Source: Planctomycetota bacterium
GTDB taxonomy: Bacteria > Planctomycetota > Planctomycetia > Pirellulales > UBA1268
Assembly (NCBI GenBank): GCA_003670825.1
Contig: QWQL01000028.1
Span: 1-18,648, forward strand
DNA: 18,648 nt
Direction: 5' to 3'
The notes beneath the pieces were generated by a model. That model did no database searches. It had not been told where the DNA came from and saw only the letters and a list, made by a program, of their open reading frames with translations. The translations under genes and the position numbers were made by a program. This document shows positions 7,014 to 14,254 of the stretch, piece after piece (position 1 is the first letter of the stretch; the number at the start of each line of letters is the position of its first letter).

Positions 7014-9199
7014 GAAGTTTTCTCAGGCCTGCCGCGGAGGGAGGCTGCCAGCAGTCCGCCGCCCGTGATCAGGCATCCTATCGCAGCCATGACGGCCCAG
7101 GGAGGCAGACCCGCTGCCCCCATTCCATCGGCGGCCTCGAGATCGGCGGCTGCGGATCTCGCCACAAGGAGCACGGGCGTGGCATTGTGGGCTGCATGGG
7201 CCACGATAGCCGGCAGGATGCTCCGCGTGGCCAGCGTCATCCCGCCCAGGGCGAGCCCCATCAGGAACGTCTGCGGCATCCGCTCCGGGAGCAGGTGAAA
7301 CGCGGCGAAGGCCGCGGCCTGCGCGACGACCGCGATCACCGCCCGCCGTCGTGACGGGTGGTCGCCGGCAAAGGCCGAGAGCACCCAGCCACGAAAGCAG
7401 AGCTCCTCGCAGACCGCCGGCATTACGGCGAGGATCAGCACGGCTCGCCAGGCAGGCCCGCCGCGGACAAGTTCCACGATCTGGCCGGCGAAGCGGCGGG
7501 CTTCGGGAGAGATTTCATCCTGCCAGAAGGCAAGGGCAGCGGCAGCGCCGGCGAAGAAAATCCCCACGCCCACAAGCATCCCACCGGCGCAGGCAGCCGT
7601 CATGCTGAGGGGCGAGTCGGCGGGCCGACGCAGCGCAAAGGCATCTCGGGCATCGACCCGCTGCCACCAGGCGATGGCGAGTAGCGGCAGGAGCACGGCC
7701 ATGGCCTGCTGGACCAGCAAGGCCGGCACCAACTCCTCGGGCGCGAGACCCTGCGCATACCACAGGGCGGCGAATCCCATCAGCACGACGGCCAAGCCCT
7801 GCCCGGGCGTGGGCCGCGACCGGGGCGGCGGCCGCCGGAAGCCGCGGACGGCCGTATCGGGGCCGCGAAACAGAATCTCCTCATTCGACACCAGCGACGC
7901 GGTGAGCAGCAGCAAGAGCCAGGTGAAGGCGGCCGACGAGGCCACGGAGATTGCCAGCCCCACCAGCAATCCGACGGGAGTTGGCTGTGCGTCTGCAGTG
8001 GCCGCAGAAGGGGCAGCGGCCTGCTCGTGGAGCGTGCTCAGCATCGAGCGGGCCACGGCCACCTGGCCGGCAAAGGGAATGGCCGGCAACCAGTGGCGGT
8101 CCTCCGAGCCCGGCAGCAGGGCGGAGCCGGCGAGGGCCGCGATCAGCATCACCACCGGCGTGAGCGTGTTTTGCGCTTCCTTCGCGCTTTTTGATGCGGC
8201 GGTGACCGTGAGGCAGAGCGCTGCGGCGACGGCCGCGAGACCCACGTAAGCCACGAGCGTGACCGCGGCGCAGGCGAGCGCGCCGCCGAGCGGCAGCCCG
8301 CCGACCATGCCCGCCGGCAGGAACCGGCCAAGCACCGTCGTCGTCAGGGCTATCGACACGGCATTGGCCACGAGCGTGGCGAGCGTGACCGCGAACACCG
8401 CCATGAACTTGCCGGCCACGATGTCGAAGGCCGAGCAGGGGGCGATCAGCAGCGTCTCGATCGTGCCCCGCTCCTTCTCGCCGGCGATCGCGTCGATAGC
8501 CGGATAAAACGCGCCGGTCGCCGTCAGGAGGGCCAACAGCACGAGCACGGCGGCGATCGCCGTGGGGAGAATCTCACGGACGGCCGAGCCCGATGCGGCG
8601 GGCTGATCGCCGGTGAAGTCGATCCGGAGGGGCTCGATGAGGCTGGCGGGCAGACCAGCCCGCTCTAGGCGGGCGAGCCGCACCTCGTCGGCCACGCTTC
8701 GCAGCACGGTGAGCACGTGTTCTTTCACGCGGCGGTCGGGCGGTCGCACGGTCGAGAGCCTGACCTCCAGCGGGAGCGTGCCCTCCCCGTCGAGCCTCGC
8801 GATGCTTCCGCGTGGGATGGCAATCCAGGCGTCGGCGACCCCTTCATCGATGAGCGCGAGGGCCTCTTCGGCGTCAAAAATCCGCATGGCGATCGTTTCG
8901 GGCCAGTCGGCTGGCCGCCCCGCGCTGCGGCTGGCCAGCGAGCCGATGCGAATCCCGAAGGCCTCAGCATCCTCGCCGGAGAATGCCAGCACGAGCTGCT
9001 CGGCCTCCTGCCGCCGGTCGAGGTCGAGGATCGCCGTCCGGATGCCGAGCGTGCTGGAGAGAGCGAGCAGCGGGTACATCGCCATCGGCATCACGAGGGT
9101 GATGAACAGCGCGCGACGATCACGGACGAACTCCACCAGGTCGCGGCGGGCGATCGCGAGTCGGGCGGGCCAGCCACCGGTGGGAGCGGACGGGATCAT
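7004..9199 (-). CDS. ABC-2 (NatB-like) permease fused to a CPBP/CAAX intramembrane protease
   Basis: 731 residues. The N-terminal half is an ABC-2 exporter subunit: cytoplasmic start with ARRDLVEFVRDRRALFI, a first membrane span near 36-56, a large extracytoplasmic loop (about 57-200), then spans and the NatB-type cytoplasmic motif GEKERGTIETLLIAP near residue 240. The C-terminal part (about 430-731) is a CPBP (Rce1/CAAX type) glutamyl protease-like membrane domain with all catalytic motifs: Glu598-Glu599 in EELCFRG, His635 in AAFHLL and His668 with Asn672 in HAAHN. The start ATG overlaps the ATPase stop as ATGA. The ATPase supplies energy for the permease; NatAB exports Na+ in Bacillus, but the substrate here is not shown. 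What the protease cuts is unknown. Such permease-protease fusions are known in planctomycetes and relatives. Confidence 0.88.
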   Translation of the reverse strand: MIPSAPTGGWPARLAIARRDLVEFVRDRRALFITLVMPMAMYPLLALSSTLGIRTAILDLDRRQEAEQLVLAFSGEDAEAFGIRIGSLASRSAGRPADWPETIAMRIFDAEEALALIDEGVADAWIAIPRGSIARLDGEGTLPLEVRLSTVRPPDRRVKEHVLTVLRSVADEVRLARLERAGLPASLIEPLRIDFTGDQPAASGSAVREILPTAIAAVLVLLALLTATGAFYPAIDAIAGEKERGTIETLLIAPCSAFDIVAGKFMAVFAVTLATLVANAVSIALTTTVLGRFLPAGMVGGLPLGGALACAAVTLVAYVGLAAVAAALCLTVTAASKSAKEAQNTLTPVVMLIAALAGSALLPGSEDRHWLPAIPFAGQVAVARSMLSTLHEQAAAPSAATADAQPTPVGLLVGLAISVASSAAFTWLLLLLTASLVSNEEILFRGPDTAVRGFRRPPPRSRPTPGQGLAVVLMGFAALWYAQGLAPEELVPALLVQQAMAVLLPLLAIAWWQRVDARDAFALRRPADSPLSMTAACAGGMLVGVGIFFAGAAAALAFWQDEISPEARRFAGQIVELVRGGPAWRAVLILAVMPAVCEELCFRGWVLSAFAGDHPSRRRAVIAVVAQAAAFAAFHLLPERMPQTFLMGLALGGMTLATRSILPAIVAHAAHNATPVLLVARSAAADLEAADGMGAAGLPPWAVMAAIGCLITGGGLLAASLRGRPEKTSWM

Positions 9200-9933
9200 G
9201 GCGCGGCCCCCCGGCCAATCGTGGCGAAGAACGCCTCCTCCAGGCCGCCAGGCCGTCCGGCGACGAGCGTTTCCCGCGAGCCCTCGGCGACGATTCTGCC
9301 CGCGTCGATGACAAGAAACCGATCGCAGCGATGCTCAATCTCGTGAAGCCGGTGCGTGGAGATGAGGATCGTGCGGCCGTCGGCCTGCAGCCCGGCCAGC
9401 AGGCCGAACAGATCACGGGAACCCAGCACGTCCAGCGCGCTGGTGGGCTCGTCGAGCACGAGCACCGGCGGGTCGTGCACCAGCGCCCGCCCCAGCGAGA
9501 CCCGCTGCCGCTGGCCCGAGGAGAGCCGCCCGCACGGCCGGTCGAGAAAGGCTCCGAGATCGAGCGCCTCCGCGAGCCCACCAATCCGTGCGGCGATTGC
9601 ACCGCGATCGAGCCCGTGGAGCCGCGCGAAGGAGTCGAGCACCTCCCGCGGCGTGAGCCGGTCGGGCACGCCGGTGGTCGTGGAGACATAGCCGAGGTGG
9701 CGTCGGACTCCGATCGGGTCGTCGCGCACGTCGCGACCGGCGACCCGCGCCGTCCCCGAGGTCGGCCTGAGGAGCGTGGCCAGGATCCGCATGGTGGTGG
9801 TCTTGCCGGCGCCGTTGCCGCCCAGCAGCCCCACCATCTCACCGTCTCCGACCGCAAACGACACGCCGTCTACGGCCCGCACCGCCCTGCCGCCGGAACG
9901 GTACTCCTTCGCGAGCTCGTGAACCTCGATCAT
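9196..9933 (-). CDS. NatA-like ABC transporter ATP-binding protein
   Basis: 245 residues, full length for an ABC ATPase. Walker A is GGNGAGKTT (38-46), signature motif LSSGQ (137-141), Walker B VLVLDEPTS (157-165) and H-loop STH with His194. The Q-loop position reads GYVSTTTGVPDRLTPRE, with no glutamine where most ABC ATPases have one, a variation I associate with NatA-like ATPases of planctomycetes. It lies 28 nt after frr and shares an ATGA overlap with the permease-protease fusion, so the two should form one exporter. Overall similarity is to the NatA branch (Na+ export or drug/peptide export); the substrate cannot be read from the sequence. The C-terminus is short, ending in an FFATIGRG segment. 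Confidence 0.9.
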   Translation of the reverse strand: MIEVHELAKEYRSGGRAVRAVDGVSFAVGDGEMVGLLGGNGAGKTTTMRILATLLRPTSGTARVAGRDVRDDPIGVRRHLGYVSTTTGVPDRLTPREVLDSFARLHGLDRGAIAARIGGLAEALDLGAFLDRPCGRLSSGQRQRVSLGRALVHDPPVLVLDEPTSALDVLGSRDLFGLLAGLQADGRTILISTHRLHEIEHRCDRFLVIDAGRIVAEGSRETLVAGRPGGLEEAFFATIGRGAAP

Positions 9934-9961
9934 GGGCGGGCTCGTGAAGAGAGATGGCGCA

Positions 9962-10522
9962 TCACTGCTCCATCACTTCCGCTTCTTTCGTCCGCGCGAG
10001 GTCGCCAACGCTTCCCTCGTACTTCTTGGTCAGTTCTTGGACGTTCTCCTTGCACCGTTCGCAATCGTCCTCGGTGAGGTCGCCGTCGGAGCTGCCGGTG
10101 TCGGCAGCCTTGTTGGCATCGCGGCGGACGTTGCGGATCGCGACCTTGGCCTCTTCGGCGAGGTCGCGGATCCGCGCCGACATCTTCTTGCGGACGTCGG
10201 CGGAGAGCGCGGGGATCACGATCCGAATCAGGCGGCCATCGCTCTGCGGGTTGAGGCCGAGGTCACTGGCCTGGATGGCCTTTTCGATGTCTTTGAGCGT
10301 GCCCGGGTCGAACGGCCGGACCACGATCTGATTTGGCTCCGGCGCGCCCACGCTCGCCAACGCCTTGATCGGCGTCGGTGATCCATAGACCTCGACGCGG
10401 AGAGAGTCAACGAGACCGGGGTTGGCCCGGCCGGTGCGAATGCCAGTCAGGGCGTGGCGAAACACGTCCACGGCCTTCTCCATCCGTTCTTCGGCATCGA
10501 GCAGAATGTCGTCGAGGGCCAT
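9962..10522 (-). CDS. frr: Ribosome recycling factor
   Basis: 186 residues, the usual RRF length of about 185. It splits post-termination ribosomes together with EF-G in the cytoplasm. The helical domain opens MALDDILLDAEERMEKAV and HALTGIRTGRANPGLV, followed by VYGSPTPIKALASV and the hinge region of the beta domain (IVVRPFDPGTLKDIEKAI). The closing helix contains ADVRKKMSARIRDLAEEAKV, IRNVRRDAN and KKYEGSVGDLARTKEAEVMEQ-like residues. The start is supported by AGGAG 8 nt upstream. It lies downstream of pyrH on the same strand, the usual bacterial order, but with a 201-bp spacer carrying its own candidate -10 element. Confidence 0.97.
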   Translation of the reverse strand: MALDDILLDAEERMEKAVDVFRHALTGIRTGRANPGLVDSLRVEVYGSPTPIKALASVGAPEPNQIVVRPFDPGTLKDIEKAIQASDLGLNPQSDGRLIRIVIPALSADVRKKMSARIRDLAEEAKVAIRNVRRDANKAADTGSSDGDLTEDDCERCKENVQELTKKYEGSVGDLARTKEAEVMEQ

Positions 10523-10555
10523 CGGCGAAACTCCTGGGTGGGAGGGTGTTCGCCG

Positions 10556-10561
10556 AGTATA
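10556..10561 (-). promoter_or_regulatory. Candidate -10 element upstream of frr
   Basis: Minus-strand TATACT (5 of 6 to TATAAT) lies 33 nt before the frr ATG. The hexamer 17 nt further upstream is AAAACG, so there is no recognisable -35. An imperfect palindrome (plus strand CGCGG-CTAGC-CCGCG, 10562-10576) sits directly upstream and could be an operator. It may allow frr and the ABC/channel genes to be transcribed independently of pyrH. Confidence 0.35.
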
Positions 10562-10723
10562 CGCGGCTAGCCCGCGTTCGTTTTACCTATATCGCCAGGT
10601 CGGGGGCGGCAAAAGTCGCGTCGCCGGGCGAGGATACGCCCAAGGCTCCTCGAGCGTTCGCCGACCCCCTTCGCCTACCCGCCCTCGCATGCTCAGACGA
10701 CGCTCCACATGAACTTTTGCGCT

Positions 10724-11488
10724 CTAGCCCGCAGCGGGCGGGGAGGCGGCGTCTCCCGGCCGCGGGGTGCCCACAATCGTGCCGATCCGCTCGCCCGCGA
10801 CCGCCCGCTCGATGTTGCCCTCGCGCCGGTAGTTGAACACGAGGATCGGCATCCCGTGCTCCAGGCACTGGGAGATGGCTGTGCCGTCCATCACCCGGAG
10901 ATTCTGCTGGATGACCTGCTGATACGACAGTTCGTTGTAGAGAACGGCGTGGGGGTTTTTCTCGGGGTCGTCGGAGTAGACGCCGTCGACGCGGGTGGCC
11001 TTCATGAGGATGTCGGCGCCGAGTTCGAGCGCCCGCTGGGCCGCCGCGGTGTCGGTCGTCACGAAGGGGCTGCCGGTGCCGGCAGCCAGGATCACGATCC
11101 GCCCCTTCTCCAGGTGCCGCCGGGCTCGCCGGCGGATGTAGGGCTCGGCCACGCCGTCCATCCGAATGGCGGTCATCAGCCGCGTCTGGGCCCCGAGGCT
11201 CTCCAGGGCGTCCTGCAAGGCGAGGCCGTTGATCACGGTCGCCAGCATGCCCATGTAGTGGGCCGTCGCCTCCTGGATCGCGGTGTTGCCCGCCGTGAAG
11301 GAACCTCCGCGGAGGATGTTGCCGCCACCGATCACGACGGCGAGTTCCACGCCGCGTGCCACGGCCTGCACCGTCTGCCGGGCGATGTGGACGACTTCGT
11401 CCATCGAGATGCCCCGCTCGCCCTGGCGGGCGAAGCTCTCGCCGGAGAGTTTGAGGAGCACGCGGCGGTAGGGCGTGGAGTGGATCAT
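10724..11488 (-). CDS. pyrH: UMP kinase
   Basis: 254 residues from ATG 11488. It phosphorylates UMP to UDP with ATP, in the cytoplasm, as a hexamer of the amino-acid-kinase fold. Visible motifs are VLLKLSGESF (Lys13, Gly16), VVIGGGNILRG (Gly54-Gly56, Asn57), MNVATING-like MLATVINGLALQDAL, and FVTTDTAAAQRALELGADIL followed by KATRVDGVYSDDP. The start is chosen because GAGG lies 6 nt upstream of this ATG; ATG 11494, two codons earlier, overlaps that site, and the TTG-initiated frame from 11602 adds 38 residues not seen in the family. It sits between tsf and frr as in most bacteria, 103 nt downstream of tsf. Confidence 0.96.
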   Translation of the reverse strand: MIHSTPYRRVLLKLSGESFARQGERGISMDEVVHIARQTVQAVARGVELAVVIGGGNILRGGSFTAGNTAIQEATAHYMGMLATVINGLALQDALESLGAQTRLMTAIRMDGVAEPYIRRRARRHLEKGRIVILAAGTGSPFVTTDTAAAQRALELGADILMKATRVDGVYSDDPEKNPHAVLYNELSYQQVIQQNLRVMDGTAISQCLEHGMPILVFNYRREGNIERAVAGERIGTIVGTPRPGDAASPPAAG

Positions 11489-11494
11489 CGGCAT

Positions 11495-11498
11495 CCTC
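11495..11498 (-). promoter_or_regulatory. Ribosome binding site deciding the pyrH start
   Basis: Minus-strand GAGG is followed by six bases (ATGCCG) and then ATG 11488-11486. The spacing favours the second of two close ATG codons. Confidence 0.5.
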
Positions 11499-11591
11499 GG
11501 GTCCGAACTGCGGATAGACGCTCCCGGGTCGCGAACGTTCACCGGCCGCAAGTCCGCTGCAACGGGCGGATCTGGCTGCGCATCGAACCGG

Positions 11592-12434
11592 TCATCCCCC
11601 AAGTTTCCAGTTCTCGACCGATTTCACCTCGAGGCCGGCCGACTTCGCCAACTGGCCGACCGACTGCTTGTCGTCCTTCACGAACGGCTGCTCGAGCAGC
11701 ACGCACTGGCTGAAGAAGTTTCGCAGCCGGCCCTCGATCATCTTGGCGATGATGTTCTCTGGCTTCCCCTCCTTGCGAGCGGCCTCCGAGAGGATCTCCC
11801 GCTCCTTCTCCACCACGGCGGGGTCGAGGTCTTCCTTGCGGATCGCCTGCGGTGCGAGGGCCACGACGTGCATGGCGATATCCTTCGCCACCTCGGCCGC
11901 CTGTGGGCCGGTCACCGTGCCGGTGATCTCCACGAGCGAAGCCTTGGAGCCGTCGTGATGGGCGTAGCCGCCGCAGGCGCCGTCGATCCGCTTGATCCGC
12001 GCGAGTTCGAAGACTTCCCGCATGCGATTGAAGAGTTCGTCCTTCAGTTCGCCGAGCGTGCGATCGGGGTGCGCCGTGCTCTTCTGGGCGAGCAGGTCGG
12101 CTGGCGTGGCCGCGCCCGGCCCGAGGGCCAGGGTCGTGGCGATGTCGAAGGCGAGGTCTTTGAAATCTTGGCTGCCGGCAACCGGCGGGCTTTCGCACTT
12201 CAGTTCGATGATCGTGCCCACGCCCTTGGCGGGGTCGGCGTAGACGGCGAGCCGGCCGCAGGAAGTCTCCCGATCGGCCCGCATCGACTGGGTCTTGATG
12301 CCCTGCTTCCGGAGCCACTCGACGGCCTCCTCGGTGTTGCCACCGCACTCGAGCAGCGCCTTTTTGCACTCCATCATCGGGAGGCCGGTTTTGTCGCGGA
12401 GGGCCATGACGGCCGCGGCGGTGATGTCTGCCAT
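11592..12434 (-). CDS. tsf: Translation elongation factor Ts
   Basis: 280 residues, the usual length for a two-subdomain EF-Ts. It is the guanine-nucleotide exchange factor for EF-Tu in the cytoplasm. The N-terminal UBA-like module is intact (ALRDKTGLPMMECKKALLE, residues 11-29), followed by EEAVEWLRKQG. The core has IIELKCES, DIAMHVVALAPQAI, EKEREILSEAARKEGKPENI and MIEGRLRNFF near the C-terminus. At the place of the E. coli TDFV motif, whose Asp-Phe wedge perturbs the Mg2+ site of EF-Tu, this protein reads SPPV (82-85). Start 12434 is chosen for AAGGA 6 nt upstream and the standard MADITA N-terminus; the longer frame to 12497 adds a non-conserved leader. It lies 134 nt downstream of rpsB, the standard order. 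Confidence 0.97.
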   Translation of the reverse strand: MADITAAAVMALRDKTGLPMMECKKALLECGGNTEEAVEWLRKQGIKTQSMRADRETSCGRLAVYADPAKGVGTIIELKCESPPVAGSQDFKDLAFDIATTLALGPGAATPADLLAQKSTAHPDRTLGELKDELFNRMREVFELARIKRIDGACGGYAHHDGSKASLVEITGTVTGPQAAEVAKDIAMHVVALAPQAIRKEDLDPAVVEKEREILSEAARKEGKPENIIAKMIEGRLRNFFSQCVLLEQPFVKDDKQSVGQLAKSAGLEVKSVENWKLGG

Positions 12435-12568
12435 GGGGGTTCCTTGTCGAGTGGGCGTAAAAGACGAATGACGATTGCGGATGTGGCAGACAGCCAACCC
12501 CGAGCCATGGGCCGAAGAGCGCTCGCCCGCCTCTCGACGGAACCGTTCCCGCGGCCGAGGACGGAGCG

Positions 12569-13384
12569 TCAGGCCTTGGGCTTCGGCACCGACCGCTTGG
12601 CAACCATAGGACGAGCCTTCGGCTTCGGCTTGCCCTCCGTCTCGCCTCCCGCGGCACCCTCGGCAGAGACCTGGGCCTCAGTCGCCGAATGCGACTTGCC
12701 TTCGAGGATTGCGTCGGCCAGACGGGCAGCAACGAGTTCGATCGAGCGGATTGAGTCGTCGTTGCCCGGGATCGGCAGATCGACGAGGTCGGGATCGCAG
12801 TCGGTGTCGATCAGGGCCACGGTCGTGATGCCCATCTTGCGGGCCTCGTTGACCGCGTTCTTCTCCTTCTTGGGATCGAACACGACAAGGCACTCCGGCA
12901 GCCGCGACAGGGTGCGGATGCCGCCGAGATTGCGAAGCATCTTGCGGTGCTCGCGGCGGAGCGACGACTGCATCTTCTTGGAATAGCCGCCAAACGCATC
13001 AGACGGGATGAGCGTCTCGAGTTCTTCGAGGCGGGCGAGCCGGTTGCGGATGGTGCGGAAGTTCGTGAGGGTGCCACCAAGCCAGCGATCGCTGACGTAA
13101 GGCATGCCGCAGCGAGCCGCCTCGCGGGCGACCGCCTCGGTTCCTTGCCGCTTGGTGCCGACGAACAGGATCAGGTTTCCGGTCGATGAGACCTGCTTGA
13201 GATACTTCTTTGCTCGCAGGAGCCCGCGAATCGTTTCGCGAACGTCGATGATGTGGATGAGGTTCCGGCGCCCATGAATGTAGGGCTTCATCTTCGGATT
13301 CCACCGGCTGGCACGATGCCCGAAGTGGACGCCGGCTTCGATCAATTCCTGGGCCAAGACGTTCGACACGCTCTTCACGCTCAC
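12569..13384 (-). CDS. rpsB: 30S ribosomal protein S2
   Basis: About 271 residues from GTG 13384. It is a component of the small subunit near the platform, needed for S1 binding. Family motifs are ELIEAGVHFGHRASRWNPKM, PYIHGRRNLIHIIDVRET, LFVGTKRQGTEAV, YVSDRWLGGTLTNFRTI and PECLVVFDPKKEKNAVNEA. A basic Lys/Pro/Ala-rich C-terminal tail of about 40 residues follows the conserved core (which ends near DAILEGKS). The only in-frame starts close to the core are GTG codons at 13384, 13378 and 13369, and none has a clear Shine-Dalgarno; 13384 (MSVKSVSN...) is a best guess. It heads the minus-strand translation cluster and is preceded by a good sigma-70-type promoter. Confidence 0.96.
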   Translation of the reverse strand: MSVKSVSNVLAQELIEAGVHFGHRASRWNPKMKPYIHGRRNLIHIIDVRETIRGLLRAKKYLKQVSSTGNLILFVGTKRQGTEAVAREAARCGMPYVSDRWLGGTLTNFRTIRNRLARLEELETLIPSDAFGGYSKKMQSSLRREHRKMLRNLGGIRTLSRLPECLVVFDPKKEKNAVNEARKMGITTVALIDTDCDPDLVDLPIPGNDDSIRSIELVAARLADAILEGKSHSATEAQVSAEGAAGGETEGKPKPKARPMVAKRSVPKPKA

Positions 13385-13430
13385 TGAGGACGGAGGGGGG
13401 TCGGAGCCACGTCTGCTCCGAGCACCGCAA

Positions 13431-13458
13431 ACTATCGGCTTTTTTCCGGCTGTGTCAA
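13431..13458 (-). promoter_or_regulatory. Sigma-70-type promoter of rpsB-tsf
   Basis: On the minus strand, consensus TTGACA (13458-13453) is followed by a 16-nt spacer and GATAGT (13436-13431, 4 of 6 to TATAAT). The spacer contains an A6 run. The start of transcription would fall near 13424, leaving an untranslated leader of about 40 nt before the GTG start of rpsB. This is the best promoter match seen in the window. Confidence 0.65.
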
Positions 13459-13528
13459 CGCACCTCCGCCGACCCCGGCCGGGGAGGCATTCCCGAGGGC
13501 CGGCCGCCCCGGAAACCCAGCGCGAGGC

Positions 13529-13558
13529 TTGAATGCGTGGGTTTGCCCTTACTAGACT
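13529..13558 (+). promoter_or_regulatory. Weak candidate promoter of ilvN-ilvC
   Basis: TTGAAT (13529-13534) and TAGACT (13553-13558) are separated by 18 nt, each matching the consensus at 4 of 6 positions. They lie about 75 nt before the ilvN start, in the divergent region shared with rpsB. No leader peptide or T-box-like structure was recognised between them and ilvN. Confidence 0.3.
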
Positions 13559-13634
13559 CCGCGAGCCCCCGACGGCTGCTTTCGCCCGGCGGCCCGTCTG
13601 CCAACCCCGGCCCAGAGCCCGTCGCGAGACAGCC

Positions 13635-14192
13635 ATGCGTCACGTCCTTTCCGCAACCGTACAGAACGTCCCCGGTGTGCTCGCCCACGTGTCGGGGATG
13701 CTCGCCTCCCGGGGCTACAACATCGACAGCCTCGCCGTTGGCGAGACGGAAGACCCGCGATTCTCGCGGATGACCTTTGTGCTCCGTGGCGACGACCGGG
13801 TGCTTGACCAGGTCCGCCGGCAGCTCGAGAAGATCGTCACCGTCGTTCGCGTCGACGACATCAGCAGCCGTAACTACGTGGAGCGTGACCTGATGCTGAT
13901 CAAGGTTGCGGCCCAACCCGGTTCGACGCGGACGGAGGTCAAGGAACTCGCCGAGATCTTCCGCGGACGGATCGTCGACGTGGCCGCCGACAGTGTCATT
14001 GTCGAGGTGTCCGGCAGCGAGAAGAAACTCGAGGGCTTCATCGAGTTGATGCGGCCCAAGGGCATTCTCGAACTCGTCCGTACCGGCCGGATCGCGATGG
14101 TCCGCGGGAGCCCCCCTACCCGCGAACTGACCGAGGCCGCCGATGGTGGCCGTCCTGCCGATGCCTCCCCGCTGGGCGAGTCGCTGGCCTGA
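13635..14192 (+). CDS. ilvN: Acetolactate synthase small (regulatory) subunit
   Basis: 185 residues. It is the regulatory subunit of acetohydroxyacid synthase, the first common step of valine, leucine and isoleucine synthesis, conferring feedback inhibition and stimulating the catalytic subunit. The N-terminal ACT domain has VQNVPGVLAHVSGMLASRGY (residues 8-27) and NIDSLAVGETEDPRFSRMTF, the signature for valine-binding ACT domains. The second domain has RDLMLIKVAAQPGSTRTEV, IFRGRIVDVAADSVIVEVSG and RPKGILELVRTGRIAM. The final 25 residues are a variable tail. The start at MRHVLSATVQN matches the family; the frame open to 13533 is leader DNA. The catalytic subunit (ilvB) is not in the window. 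ilvC follows after 62 nt. Confidence 0.95.
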   Translation: MRHVLSATVQNVPGVLAHVSGMLASRGYNIDSLAVGETEDPRFSRMTFVLRGDDRVLDQVRRQLEKIVTVVRVDDISSRNYVERDLMLIKVAAQPGSTRTEVKELAEIFRGRIVDVAADSVIVEVSGSEKKLEGFIELMRPKGILELVRTGRIAMVRGSPPTRELTEAADGGRPADASPLGESLA

Positions 14193-14242
14193 CGCCGGCA
14201 GCCTCGTCCCCATGTTCTGCTTTCGTTTTGCTTTTCCCCAAC

Positions 14243-14247
14243 CGGAG
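14243..14247 (+). promoter_or_regulatory. Ribosome binding site deciding the TTG start of ilvC
   Basis: CGGAG lies 7 nt before TTG 14255. It supports the unusual TTG start over the earlier in-frame TTG at 14228, which would precede the site and add nine non-conserved residues. Confidence 0.55.
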
Positions 14248-14254
14248 TGAACCC

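Noticed and set aside
11489..11602. TTG-initiated N-terminal extension of UMP kinase overlapping the tsf stop
   Set aside because: The 38 extra residues are not part of the family, and a GAGG site is well placed for ATG 11488.
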